This document shows, piece after piece, positions 33,826-42,156 of a stretch of DNA of 64,000 nt (its first letter is position 1; every line of letters starts with the position of its first letter). Position numbers and translations under genes: made by a program. Under the pieces are notes generated by a model that searched no databases, was not told the origin of the DNA, and was given only the letters and a program-made list of their open reading frames with translations. Source of the DNA: Yonghaparkia sp. Root332 (GTDB taxonomy: Bacteria > Actinomycetota > Actinomycetes > Actinomycetales > Microbacteriaceae); contig NZ_LMCX01000001.1 in the NCBI RefSeq assembly GCF_001425665.1, positions 248,001-312,000 on the forward strand. The letters run 5' to 3'.

Positions 33826-33845
33826 TGATGTGTACGTTCACATCA
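33826..33845 (-). promoter_or_regulatory. Operator before the probable arabinose repressor gene
   Basis: TGATGTGTACGTTCACATCA is a 20-bp palindrome with a single mismatched base pair position on each side of the central ACGT/CG. It shares ATGTGNNCGNTCACAT with operator 1 of araD. CATAAT (33854-33859, minus strand) just upstream is a good -10 box, so the operator would overlap the transcription start, implying autoregulation. Confidence 0.7.
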
Positions 33846-33908
33846 GCAGGCCCATTATGCACGCGGATGCCCGCTCGGGCGCGAGCGCCCCTCGCGTTCC
33901 CGAGGCGC

Positions 33909-35069
33909 TCAGCCGAGCCGCGCGAGCGACTGCCGTACGTCGGCGAGAAGATCCTCGACGTCCTCGAGCCCCACCGAGAGGCGGATCACCGCGTCCGACA
34001 CCTCCAGCGCGGTGCCGCGCACGGAGGCATGGGTCATCTCGCTCGGATAGTTGACGAGCGACTCGACCCCCCCGAGCGACTCCGCGAGCGAGAAGACCTC
34101 GAGCCCCTCGGCGAAGGCGCGCGCAGCGGCGGCGCCTCCCGCGAGCTCGAGCGAGAGCATCCCGCCGAAGTCGCGCATCTGGCGCGCGGCGAGGTCGTGC
34201 CCGGGGTGCGAGGGCAGGCCCGGGTAGTAGACGCGAGTGACCGCGGCGTGCCCCTCGAGCGCGGAGGCGAGGGCGTGGGCCGACGCCGAGTGGCGATCCA
34301 TGCGCACTGCGAGCGTCTTGATGCCTCGCGTGGTGAGCCACGCGTCGAGCGGGCCCGAGACGGCGCCGGCCGCGAACTGGTGGAAGCCGACCTTCTCGGC
34401 CAGCGCATCGTCCGACAGCACGACGGCGCCGCCGATGACGTCGGAATGGCCTCCGAGGTACTTCGTCGTCGAGTGCACGACGACGTCGGCGCCGAGCGCG
34501 AGCGGCTGCTGCAGGTAGGGAGTGGCGAAGGTGTTGTCGACGACGACGAGCGCGCCGGCCGCGTGCGCGACGTCGGCGAGCGCCGCGACGTCGGTGATCT
34601 TCATGAGCGGGTTCGACGGCGTCTCGAGCCACAGCACGCGCGCGCCGGTCGAGGTGAGAGCGGCGCGAACGGCCTCCCGGTCGTCGAGCTCGATGGTGGT
34701 GAGGCCGATCTGCCAGTCGCCGAAGATGCGGCGCACGAGCCGGTGGGTGCCGCCGTAGACGTCGTTGCCCATGAGCACGTGGTCGCCGGGGCGCAGAACG
34801 GCGCGCAGCAGCGCGTCCTCGGCCGCGAGGCCCGAGGCGAAGCTGAAGGCGTGGGTCGCGCCCTCGAGCGAGGAGAGCTGCCTCTGCAGCGAATCGCGGG
34901 TCGGGTTGCCCCCGCGACCGTACTCGTAGCCGCCCCGCAGATTGCCGATGCCGTCCTGGGCATACGTCGTCGAGAAGTGCACGGGCGGGATGACGGCACC
35001 CGTCGTCGGGTCGAACTCCTGGCCGACGTGGATGGCGCGGGTCGAGAACCCGTGGTCGTCGTGGGTCAT
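33909..35069 (-). CDS. metB: Cystathionine gamma-synthase / gamma-lyase (PLP-dependent)
   Basis: 386 residues from ATG at 35069. FSTRAIHVGQEFDPTTGAV, YEYGRGGNPTRDSLQRQL, FASGLAAEDALLRAV and the PLP-binding Lys in ADVVVHSTTKYLGGHSDVIGG (about residue 195) are Cys/Met-metabolism PLP-enzyme motifs. Overlaps the cystathionine beta-synthase stop by 4 bp. Paired with CBS, the reverse-transsulfuration role (cystathionine to cysteine) is as likely as forward gamma-synthase activity; sequence alone does not decide, so the symbol is tentative. Confidence 0.88.
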   Translation of the reverse strand: MTHDDHGFSTRAIHVGQEFDPTTGAVIPPVHFSTTYAQDGIGNLRGGYEYGRGGNPTRDSLQRQLSSLEGATHAFSFASGLAAEDALLRAVLRPGDHVLMGNDVYGGTHRLVRRIFGDWQIGLTTIELDDREAVRAALTSTGARVLWLETPSNPLMKITDVAALADVAHAAGALVVVDNTFATPYLQQPLALGADVVVHSTTKYLGGHSDVIGGAVVLSDDALAEKVGFHQFAAGAVSGPLDAWLTTRGIKTLAVRMDRHSASAHALASALEGHAAVTRVYYPGLPSHPGHDLAARQMRDFGGMLSLELAGGAAAARAFAEGLEVFSLAESLGGVESLVNYPSEMTHASVRGTALEVSDAVIRLSVGLEDVEDLLADVRQSLARLG

Positions 35070-36460
35070 GAAGACTCCTTCGCGAGAGCACGCACGAGGT
35101 CGTGGCGCGTGAGCAGCCCGACGGGGTTGCCCCCGTCGAGCACGAGCAGGGTGTCGGGCTGCTGGCCGCCGGGGCCGCGCTCGTCGAAGCGGGCGCGCGC
35201 GTCGCCGAGCGACTCGTGCGCGCCGACGAGCGGCAGTCGCGGACCCATCGCCTCGGTGACGGGGCTCGCGGGGGTCACGTCTCCGGCGGCGAGCGCGCGC
35301 AGCAGGGTCCGGGCGTCGACCGTGCCGACGACCTCCCCGAGCACCGCCGGGGGCGCAGACGAGAGGACGGGCAGTGCGTGATCGTGGGCCTCGAGGGCGG
35401 CGATCGCGTCCGCGACCGACGCCGTGCGGGGCACGTGGGGCAGCGCCGCGGCGTCGGGGCGCGCGGCGTCGGCGACCGTCGGCGAGCCCTGGGCGGCGGC
35501 GAAGCCGTGGCTGCGCATCCACCGATCGTTGAAGATCTTGCCGAGGTAGCCGCGCCCGCCGTCGGGCAGCAGGACGACGACCACGTCCTCCGGTCCGAGC
35601 TCGCGCGCGACCTCGAGGGCACCGACGACCGCCATGCCGCACGAGCCGCCGACGAGCAGTCCCTCCTCGCGCGCGAGGCGCACGGTCATGTCGAACGACG
35701 CCTGGTCGCTCACGGCGACGACGCGGTCGGTCACGCTCGGGTCGTAGGCGGCGGGCCAGAAGTCCTCGCCCACCCCCTCGACGAGGTAGGGCTGGCCAGA
35801 CCCGCCCGAGTAGACGCTGCCGACGGGGTCGACGCCGACGATCTGCACGCGGCCGCTCGCGCGGTCGGCGCTGATCTCGCGCAGGAAGCGGCCGGTGCCC
35901 GTGATGGTGCCGCCCGTGCCGACGCCGGTCACGAAGTGGGTGACGCGGCCATCGGTGTCGCGCCAGATCTCCGGGCCCGTCGTCTCGTAGTGGCTCAAGG
36001 GGCCGTTGGGGTTCGCGTACTGGTTGGGCTTGAAGGCGCCCGGGATCTCGCGCGCGAGGCGGTCGGAGACCGAGTAGTACGACTCCGGGTCCTCCGGAGC
36101 GACGGCCGTCGGCGTGACGACGATCTCGGCGCCGTAGGCGGTGAGCACGTTGCGCTTGTCCTCGCCGACCTTGTCGGGCAGCACGAAGACGCAGCGGTAG
36201 CCGCGCTGCTGGGCGACGAGGGCGAGGCCCACGCCCGTGTTGCCGCTCGTCGGCTCGACGATCGTGCCGCCCGGCTTCAGCAGCCCCTCGCGCTCGGCGG
36301 CGTCGATGATGCGCGTCGCGATGCGGTCCTTCGACGAGCCGCCGGGGTTGAGGTACTCGACCTTCGCGAGCACGGTGGCCGTGATCCCCTCCGTCACTCG
36401 AGTGAGCTGCACGAGGGGCGTGTCGCCGATGAGGTCGACGACGGAGCGGGCGAACTTCAT
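35066..36460 (-). CDS. cbs: Cystathionine beta-synthase
   Basis: 464 residues. PLP fold: LAKVEYLNPGGSSKDRIA with the Schiff-base Lys (about residue 45), PTSGNTGVGLALVAQQRGY, GVGTGGTITGTGRFL. After GYLGKIFNDRWMRSHGF (residue about 320) come two CBS motifs (ALPHVPRTASVADAIAAL and the C-terminal ARARFDERG... VGLLTRHDLVRAL), which distinguishes it from simple cysteine synthases. Condenses homocysteine with serine. Translationally coupled to metB; no SAM riboswitch was recognised upstream. Confidence 0.94.
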   Translation of the reverse strand: MKFARSVVDLIGDTPLVQLTRVTEGITATVLAKVEYLNPGGSSKDRIATRIIDAAEREGLLKPGGTIVEPTSGNTGVGLALVAQQRGYRCVFVLPDKVGEDKRNVLTAYGAEIVVTPTAVAPEDPESYYSVSDRLAREIPGAFKPNQYANPNGPLSHYETTGPEIWRDTDGRVTHFVTGVGTGGTITGTGRFLREISADRASGRVQIVGVDPVGSVYSGGSGQPYLVEGVGEDFWPAAYDPSVTDRVVAVSDQASFDMTVRLAREEGLLVGGSCGMAVVGALEVARELGPEDVVVVLLPDGGRGYLGKIFNDRWMRSHGFAAAQGSPTVADAARPDAAALPHVPRTASVADAIAALEAHDHALPVLSSAPPAVLGEVVGTVDARTLLRALAAGDVTPASPVTEAMGPRLPLVGAHESLGDARARFDERGPGGQQPDTLLVLDGGNPVGLLTRHDLVRALAKESS

Positions 36461-36633
36461 CCTGCGAGCCTACTCGCGCCGAGCATCCGGCCCCGAGGCC
36501 GCGACGGCCGCGAGTGCCGCGACCGGACCCGCTCTGACAGGAAGTCGAAAGGTGATCTGAGAGAATGGGGGCGCCCCGGCCGCGCTCTCGCGCGCGCCGA
36601 CGAACCCCTCCCCTCACGGCTGGAGCCCCGAGC

Positions 36634-37299
36634 GTGTCGAACGACGAGAACCTCACGATCAAGCAGCAGCGCGAGAAGCGCCGCGCCGAGAAGGTCGCCG
36701 CCCTCCGCGCGAAGCAGGAGCGCGAGAAGCGCCGCAACCTCATCGCGATCGGCAGCGCCGTGGTCGGCGCCCTCGCCGTCGTCGCCATCGTCGTGTCGAT
36801 CGTCGTCACGAGCGCGCAGCCGCGGCCCGAGCCGGTCGACCCCGACTCCATCGACATCGCCGGGCTGGAGACCTTCGAGGAGACCCAGGGCCTCCACGTC
36901 GAGGGCGCCGTCGACTACGACCAGACGCCTCCGGCGGGCGGCCCGCACAACGCGGCCTGGCTGAACTGCGGCATCTACGAGGAGGTCGTGCCGAACGAGA
37001 ACGCCGTCCACTCCCTCGAGCACGGCGCCGTGTGGGTCACTTACGACCCCGAGGAGGTCACGGGCGACGACCTCGAGGCCCTCCGCGACGCCATGCCGAG
37101 CACGTACATCGTGCTCTCCCCGTTCGAGGGCCTCGACGCGCCCGTCGTCGCGAGCGCCTGGGGCGCCCAGGTGAAGCTCGACGGCGTCGACGACCCGCGC
37201 CTGGCCGACTTCATCACCAAGTACCGGCAGTCCCCCGACGCCCCCGAGCCCGGCGCGCTCTGCACGCAGGCCCTCGACGGGCCGGGCAAGATCGCGTAG
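36634..37299 (+). CDS. DUF3105 membrane-anchored protein
   Basis: 221 residues from GTG at 36634, with GGAG 8 nt upstream. A charged N-terminus (TIKQQREKRRAEKVAALRAK) precedes one membrane helix (about residues 36-58); the extracytoplasmic domain has the DUF3105 core, including PPAGGPHNAAWLNCGIYEE and VHSLEHGAVWVTYDP. Function unknown. Followed 9 bp later by a DUF305 protein; the DUF3105-DUF305 pair is common in actinobacteria and points to a joint envelope (possibly metal-related) role. An upstream ATG at 36565 would add an unlikely Arg/Pro-rich leader. Confidence 0.88.
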   Translation: MSNDENLTIKQQREKRRAEKVAALRAKQEREKRRNLIAIGSAVVGALAVVAIVVSIVVTSAQPRPEPVDPDSIDIAGLETFEETQGLHVEGAVDYDQTPPAGGPHNAAWLNCGIYEEVVPNENAVHSLEHGAVWVTYDPEEVTGDDLEALRDAMPSTYIVLSPFEGLDAPVVASAWGAQVKLDGVDDPRLADFITKYRQSPDAPEPGALCTQALDGPGKIA

Positions 37300-37308
37300 G
37301 GAGCGATC

Positions 37309-38004
37309 ATGACGATCACCGATCCGGCCGCCTCACCGTTCGGGGCGGATGCCCGACCGGAGCGCGGCCCCGCCCGCGTCCGGCTGATCGTCGCCGGGGC
37401 GCTGCTCGTGCTCGTGGCGCTCGTCGCCGGCGTGCTGCTGGGGCGCGCGACGGCGCCCGCGGGCGCCGCATCCGCCCCCTCGGCGGAGAGCGCCGAGGCC
37501 GGTTTCGCCCGCGACATGCAGACGCACCACAACCAGGCCGTCGAGATGTCGATCCTGCTGCGCGACCGCACCGACGACGAGGAGCTGCGGCTGCTCGCGC
37601 TCGACATCGCGACCGCGCAGTCGCAGCAGGCCGGTCAGCTGTTCGCGTGGCTGAACGTCTGGGGCGTGCCGCAGACCTCGACCGAGCCCGAGATGGCGTG
37701 GATGGCGCTGCCGACCCTCGACGGCGGCCACGACGAGCACAGCACCGCGCACATGCCGGGCGAGCCGATGCCCGGCCTCGCGACGCCGGAGCAGATGCAG
37801 GCGCTGCGCGACGCCGAGGGCCTCGAGGCCGAGAGGCTCTGGCTCGAGCTCATGATCGAGCACCACAAGGGCGGCGTCGAGATGGCCGAGGCCGTGCTCG
37901 CTCGCACCGACGACGAGCTCGTGACGCGGCTCGCGAACGGAGTGGTGCAGCTGCAGCAGAAGGAGATCGACTACATGACCGAGCTGCTCGAGGAGCGCTC
38001 GTAG
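37309..38004 (+). CDS. DUF305 family exported protein
   Basis: 231 residues. One N-terminal membrane segment (about residues 25-48, LIVAGALLVLVALVAGVLLG), then the DUF305 four-helix ferritin-like domain with the repeated HH motif: DMQTHHNQAVEMSILL (about 68) and MIEHHKGGVEMAEAVL (about 182). The family is linked to metal (copper) binding outside the cytoplasm; role here is not established. Met/His-rich segment AWMALPTLDGGHDEHSTAHM could bind metal. Confidence 0.92.
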   Translation: MTITDPAASPFGADARPERGPARVRLIVAGALLVLVALVAGVLLGRATAPAGAASAPSAESAEAGFARDMQTHHNQAVEMSILLRDRTDDEELRLLALDIATAQSQQAGQLFAWLNVWGVPQTSTEPEMAWMALPTLDGGHDEHSTAHMPGEPMPGLATPEQMQALRDAEGLEAERLWLELMIEHHKGGVEMAEAVLARTDDELVTRLANGVVQLQQKEIDYMTELLEERS

Positions 38005-38014
38005 CCCGCCTCGC

Positions 38015-39928
38015 TCAGAGCGCGTGCGGCGAGGCCTCCGCGGCCGGTCGCCCGAAGTCGGTCGACTGCTCGGCCACGAGCCGCGCGTACACGCCCCCGT
38101 GCGCGAGCAGCGCGTCGTGGGTTCCGCTCTCGACGATGCGCCCGCGATCGATGACGTGGATGACGTCGGCACCCGCGACCGTCGACAGCCGGTGCGCGAT
38201 CGACACGGTCGTGCGTCCCCGCGTCGCCGAGTCGAGCGCCGCCTGCACGACGCGCTCGGAGACCGAGTCGAGCGCGCTCGTCGCCTCGTCGAGGATCAGC
38301 ACCGGAGGGTCCTTCAGCAGCACCCGCGCGATCGCGATGCGCTGCTTCTCGCCGCCCGACAGCCGGTAGCCCCGCTCGCCGACGACAGTGCCGTAGCCGT
38401 CGGGGAAGGTCGCGATCGTCTCGTGGATGCTCGCCGCACGGCAGGCGCGCTCGAGCTCCTCGTCCGTCGCCTCCGGCTTCGCGTACCGCAGGTTCTCGGC
38501 GATCGTCGCGTGGAAGAGGTAGGTCTCCTGGCTGACGATGCCCACCTGCGCGATGAGGCTCTCCTGCGTCAGCTCGCGCACGTCGTCGCCCGCGAACAGC
38601 ACGCGACCCTCGCTCACCTCGTGCAGGCGCGGGATCAGGTACGAGATCGTCGTCTTGCCCGCACCGGACGGCCCGACGAACGCCACGAACTGGTTGGGCT
38701 CGACCGAGAAGGAGACGCGATCGAGGGTGGGCGCCTGATCGGGCGCGGCGTCCGGGTAGCGGAAGACGACATCCTCGAATCGGATGCGCCCCACCTCGCT
38801 CTCGTCGACCGCACGCGCGTCCTGCGCCTCCGAGATCGCGGGCTTCAGGTCGAGGTACTCGAAGATGCGCGCGAACAGGGCGCCCGAGGTCTGGAGGTCC
38901 AGGGCGACCCGCATGAGCCCGAGCAGCGGGAAGGTGAGTCGGGCCTGCACCGTCGTGAACGCGACGAGCGTGCCGGCGGTGACCGCGACATCCGCCTGCA
39001 GCAGCCACGCCGCGACGAGGTAGATGATCGCGGGGATCACGCTGAGGAACACGTTGACCATCGCGAAGAACCACTGGCCGCTCATCTGCAGCTGCACCTG
39101 CAGGCCGCGCTGGGTCTCGTTCTCGTCCGCGTAGCGGTCGACCTCGGCGTGCTGACGGAAGAAGCTCTTCGCGAGCATGATGCCCGAGACGCTCAGGGCC
39201 TCCTGCGTGATCGCGGTCATGTCGCTCAGCGACTCCTGCGTCTTCGTCGCGATGCGCGCGCGCACCTGGCCGACGCGCTGCTGCGCCGCGATGAGCAGGG
39301 GCAGCAGGATGACCGCCGCGAGCGTCAGCTGCCAGCTCAGCAGCAGCATCGCGACGAGCGCGGCGAGCACCGTGACCGTGTTGCCGATGACGCTCGAGAC
39401 GGTGTTGCTCAGCACGCTCGCGACGCCGCCGACGTCGTTCTGCAGCCGCGACTGGATCACGCCGGTCTTCGTGCGGGTGAAGAAGGCGAGCTCCATGCGC
39501 TGGAGGTGGTCGAAGAGGGTCACGCGCAGCTGCGCCATGACGGCGTTGCCGACGCTCGCCGTCAGGTAGGTCTGGGCGATGCCGAGCCCGGCGCTCGCGA
39601 CCCACAGCACGAGCATGAGGCCGACGATGCGCAGCAGCACCGGCACGTTCGGCTCCCCCTCGGGCGGGAACAGCCCGACGTCGAAGGCCTGCTGCGTCAG
39701 CAGGGGCGGCAGCACGCTGAGGCCGGCGCCGACCAGCACGAGCGCGATCGTGAGCGCGAGGCGCGACCGGTGCGGGGCGAACAGCCGCGCGATCCGCGGC
39801 AGCAGATCCGGGATGCGCGGGGCGTCTGCGTTGGCCGCACGCTGCGCGGCGACGTCGCCGCTCGAGATGCGCGTCCGCGCCTTGCCGTAGCGGCCGACAG
39901 TGCCCGGCCCGGGCGAGGGATTGCTCAC
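38015..39928 (-). CDS. ABC exporter, fused membrane and ATPase domains
   Basis: 637 residues. Six membrane segments at about 55-350, then an ATPase domain: Walker A FVGPSGAGKTTISYLIPRL (about 425), Q-loop IVSQETYLF, signature RLSGGEKQRIAIARVLL, Walker B VLILDEATSALDS, H-loop SIAHRL. Half-transporter type (lipid/drug/peptide exporter), active as a homodimer or with a partner. N-terminal 40 residues are basic and cytosolic. The gene stands alone, convergent with DUF305, so the cargo is not inferable. Confidence 0.93.
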   Translation of the reverse strand: MSNPSPGPGTVGRYGKARTRISSGDVAAQRAANADAPRIPDLLPRIARLFAPHRSRLALTIALVLVGAGLSVLPPLLTQQAFDVGLFPPEGEPNVPVLLRIVGLMLVLWVASAGLGIAQTYLTASVGNAVMAQLRVTLFDHLQRMELAFFTRTKTGVIQSRLQNDVGGVASVLSNTVSSVIGNTVTVLAALVAMLLLSWQLTLAAVILLPLLIAAQQRVGQVRARIATKTQESLSDMTAITQEALSVSGIMLAKSFFRQHAEVDRYADENETQRGLQVQLQMSGQWFFAMVNVFLSVIPAIIYLVAAWLLQADVAVTAGTLVAFTTVQARLTFPLLGLMRVALDLQTSGALFARIFEYLDLKPAISEAQDARAVDESEVGRIRFEDVVFRYPDAAPDQAPTLDRVSFSVEPNQFVAFVGPSGAGKTTISYLIPRLHEVSEGRVLFAGDDVRELTQESLIAQVGIVSQETYLFHATIAENLRYAKPEATDEELERACRAASIHETIATFPDGYGTVVGERGYRLSGGEKQRIAIARVLLKDPPVLILDEATSALDSVSERVVQAALDSATRGRTTVSIAHRLSTVAGADVIHVIDRGRIVESGTHDALLAHGGVYARLVAEQSTDFGRPAAEASPHAL

Positions 39929-40055
39929 CTCGCGAGCCTAGAGCGGCACCCCCGACAGCGCGCAGGGAGGCGGCGCGGCCCTGAGCGAACAGCGGGCGCC
40001 CCGCGCGCGATGGCGACGGATGCCCGGGGCGCGACCGCGGGAATCCCCCGCTCGC

Positions 40056-40093
40056 GACGGCGCCCCCGGGAGTCTCCTCCCGGGGGCGCCGTC
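40056..40093 (-). terminator. Intrinsic-type hairpin at the end of the sugar ABC operon
   Basis: Arms of 17 bp (GACGGCGCCCCCGGGAG and its exact complement) around a 4-nt TCTC loop, 21 bp after the stop of the MalG-type permease gene (minus strand). No U tract; high-GC actinobacterial terminators often lack one. Confidence 0.75.
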
Positions 40094-40113
40094 CGAGCTC
40101 GGTCTCTCGGCCG

Positions 40114-41064
40114 CTAGCCCTTCGTCGAGCCGGCCAGGAGGCCGCGCACGAAGTAGCGCTGGAGGCTGAAGAACACGATGAGCGGGATCACGAGCGAGAT
40201 GAACGCCGCGGCGGGCAGTCGCTCCTGGTTGCGCCCGAAGTTGCCGACGAGCTCGGCCAGTCGTTGCGTCAGTGGCGCGACGTCGGCGGTGCCCCCGGAG
40301 AACACGAGGGCGACGAGCAGGTCGTTCCAGACCCACAGGAACTGGAAGATGCCGATCGAGGCGAGCGCCGGGAGCGACAGCGGGATGATGATCCGGAAGA
40401 AGATCTGCGTGTGGTTCGCGCCGTCGACGCGCGCCGCCTCGATCACCTCGCCGGGGATCTCCGAGATGAAATTGTGCATCAGGAAGATCGTCAGCGGCAG
40501 GCCGAAGATCGTGTGCGCGATCCACACTGCGGGGAACGTGCCGCTGATGCCCAGGACGCTCGAGAAGATCTGCAGGAGCGGGATGAGCGCCATCTGCAGC
40601 GGCACGATCTGCAGGGCGAAGATGAGCACGAAGATCGCGCCCGAGCCCTTGAACTTGATCCACGCGAACGCGTACGCGGCCATCGTGGCGAGGATGATCG
40701 GGAACAGCGCCGCCGGCACCGCGATGATGATCGAGTTCACGAAGTACGAGCCGAGGTTCGCCGAGCTCGCGCCCTGGGTGGTGAGCACGTCGGCGTAGTT
40801 CTCGAGCGTGAAGCTCGGGCTGACGAACATGTTCCACCAGCCGTTGGTGCGGATCTCCTCCGGCGTGCGGAACGAGCTCACCAGGAGGCCGAAGGTCGGG
40901 ATCGTCCAGATCACGGCGATGATGACGGCGGCGATCGTCGCGCCGGGCGAGGTCAGGCTCTGCTTGGCCTTGGATGCCCGGCTCGGCCTGGCGGCGCGGG
41001 GATCGTTCTTCTGGCCGAGCGGGCGGTCGAGCTTCGCCTCGGCCTTGTCGGTGATGTCGGTCAT
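40114..41064 (-). CDS. Carbohydrate ABC transporter permease (MalG/AglG type)
   Basis: 316 residues from ATG at 41064, overlapping the preceding permease by 4 bp. Six membrane segments; the EAA loop is IPGEVIEAARVDGANHTQIFFRIIIPLS-like (VIEAARVDGANHTQIFFRII, about residues 195-214), the site contacting the ATPase. CUT1 family. No ATPase gene is in the cluster, so a shared MsiK-like ATPase elsewhere probably energises it. Substrate probably alpha-glucosides by resemblance to Agl proteins. Confidence 0.93.
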   Translation of the reverse strand: MTDITDKAEAKLDRPLGQKNDPRAARPSRASKAKQSLTSPGATIAAVIIAVIWTIPTFGLLVSSFRTPEEIRTNGWWNMFVSPSFTLENYADVLTTQGASSANLGSYFVNSIIIAVPAALFPIILATMAAYAFAWIKFKGSGAIFVLIFALQIVPLQMALIPLLQIFSSVLGISGTFPAVWIAHTIFGLPLTIFLMHNFISEIPGEVIEAARVDGANHTQIFFRIIIPLSLPALASIGIFQFLWVWNDLLVALVFSGGTADVAPLTQRLAELVGNFGRNQERLPAAAFISLVIPLIVFFSLQRYFVRGLLAGSTKG

Positions 41065-42053
41065 CGGATCTCCTTCTGCTTCCGCATCACGCGCACGTTG
41101 TAGACGACGATCGGCAGGACCATGAGGAACAGGATCACCGCGAGGGCCGAACCGTAGCCGAACTCGTTGCGGTTGAAGGCCTGCGTGTACATCTCGTTGG
41201 CGACGACCGAGGTATCGAAATTTCCGCCGGTCATCGAGCGGACGATGTCGAACACCTTCAGGGTGGCGATCGAGATCGTGGTGATGACGACGACGAGCGT
41301 GCCGCGGATGCCGGGCAGCGTCACGTTGCGGAACTGCTGCCACGCGTTCGCGCCGTCCAGTCGCGCGGCCTCGATGATCTCGACCGGCACGCCCTTGATC
41401 GCGGCCGAGAGGAGGACCATCGCGAAACCGGTCTGGATCCAGACCATGACGACGATGAGGAAGAAGGTGTTCCACGGCGAGTTCACGAGGAACTGCTGGG
41501 GCTGACCGCCGAACCAGACGATGATCTGGTTGAGCAGACCGATCTGCTCGGCGAAGCCGACCTCGCGGAACTCGTACATGAAGCGCCAGATGATGCCGGC
41601 GCCGACGAACGAGATCGCCATCGGCATGAAGACGAGCGATTTCAGGACCTTCTCGCCCTTGGACTTGTCGATGAAGATCGCGTAGGCGAGGCCGATGATC
41701 GTCGACAGGGTCGGCACGAGAGCGACCCACACGAGCGTGTTGCCGAGCGTCAGCAGGATGTCGGGCTGAGTGAACATCCAGACGAAGTTGTCGAGACCGA
41801 CGAACTCGTTGCCGGTGCGGTCGTAGAACGCCAGGAGCGTCGTGCGGACCGCGGGGTAGATCAGGCCGATGGCGAGAAGGATGAGCGCCGGTGCCACGAA
41901 GGCCAGCAGCTGCCAGAAGTCCCGCCCCTTCTTGGGGGCCCGATCGGCGAGGAAGAGAATGATTCCGATGACCGCCGCGAACACGGCGAGGCCGAGGAGC
42001 ATGAGTCCGAACTTCTCGAAGAGATCGGACCAGAACGGCGCTAAACCTCTCAT
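41061..42053 (-). CDS. Carbohydrate ABC transporter permease (MalF/AglF type)
   Basis: 330 residues from ATG at 42053: a GGAGGT Shine-Dalgarno (42061-42066) precedes it by 7 nt, whereas an upstream ATG at 42068 would place that site inside the gene. Eight or so membrane segments, the first pair N-terminal as in AglF; EAA loop PVEIIEAARLDGANAWQQF near residue 220. Pairs with the downstream permease to form the CUT1 channel for oligosaccharide uptake. Confidence 0.92.
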   Translation of the reverse strand: MRGLAPFWSDLFEKFGLMLLGLAVFAAVIGIILFLADRAPKKGRDFWQLLAFVAPALILLAIGLIYPAVRTTLLAFYDRTGNEFVGLDNFVWMFTQPDILLTLGNTLVWVALVPTLSTIIGLAYAIFIDKSKGEKVLKSLVFMPMAISFVGAGIIWRFMYEFREVGFAEQIGLLNQIIVWFGGQPQQFLVNSPWNTFFLIVVMVWIQTGFAMVLLSAAIKGVPVEIIEAARLDGANAWQQFRNVTLPGIRGTLVVVITTISIATLKVFDIVRSMTGGNFDTSVVANEMYTQAFNRNEFGYGSALAVILFLMVLPIVVYNVRVMRKQKEIR

Positions 42054-42094
42054 GCGGTGAACCTCCATTGGTTTGACGTCACGCTACCTGAAGA

Positions 42095-42132
42095 ACCGGC
42101 CCACCAGACGAGGGATCGTCTGATGGGCCGGT
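42095..42132 (-). terminator. Hairpin between binding-protein and permease genes
   Basis: ACCGGCCCACCAGACG and CGTCTGATGGGCCGGT form a 16-bp stem with one C-A mismatch and a 6-nt loop, 24 bp after the binding-protein stop. As at 27120-27155, it probably stabilises the binding-protein message or partly terminates, setting the protein ratio within the operon. Confidence 0.7.
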
Positions 42133-42156
42133 CTCAGTGATGGTTCAGCCGAGCGG

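Noticed and set aside
36461-36633. SAM riboswitch before the transsulfuration operon
   Set aside because: No recognisable SAM-I or SAM-II core in the short gap.
40056-40093. Mobile-element end
   Set aside because: Perfect hairpin at the expected place after an operon; a terminator explains it.
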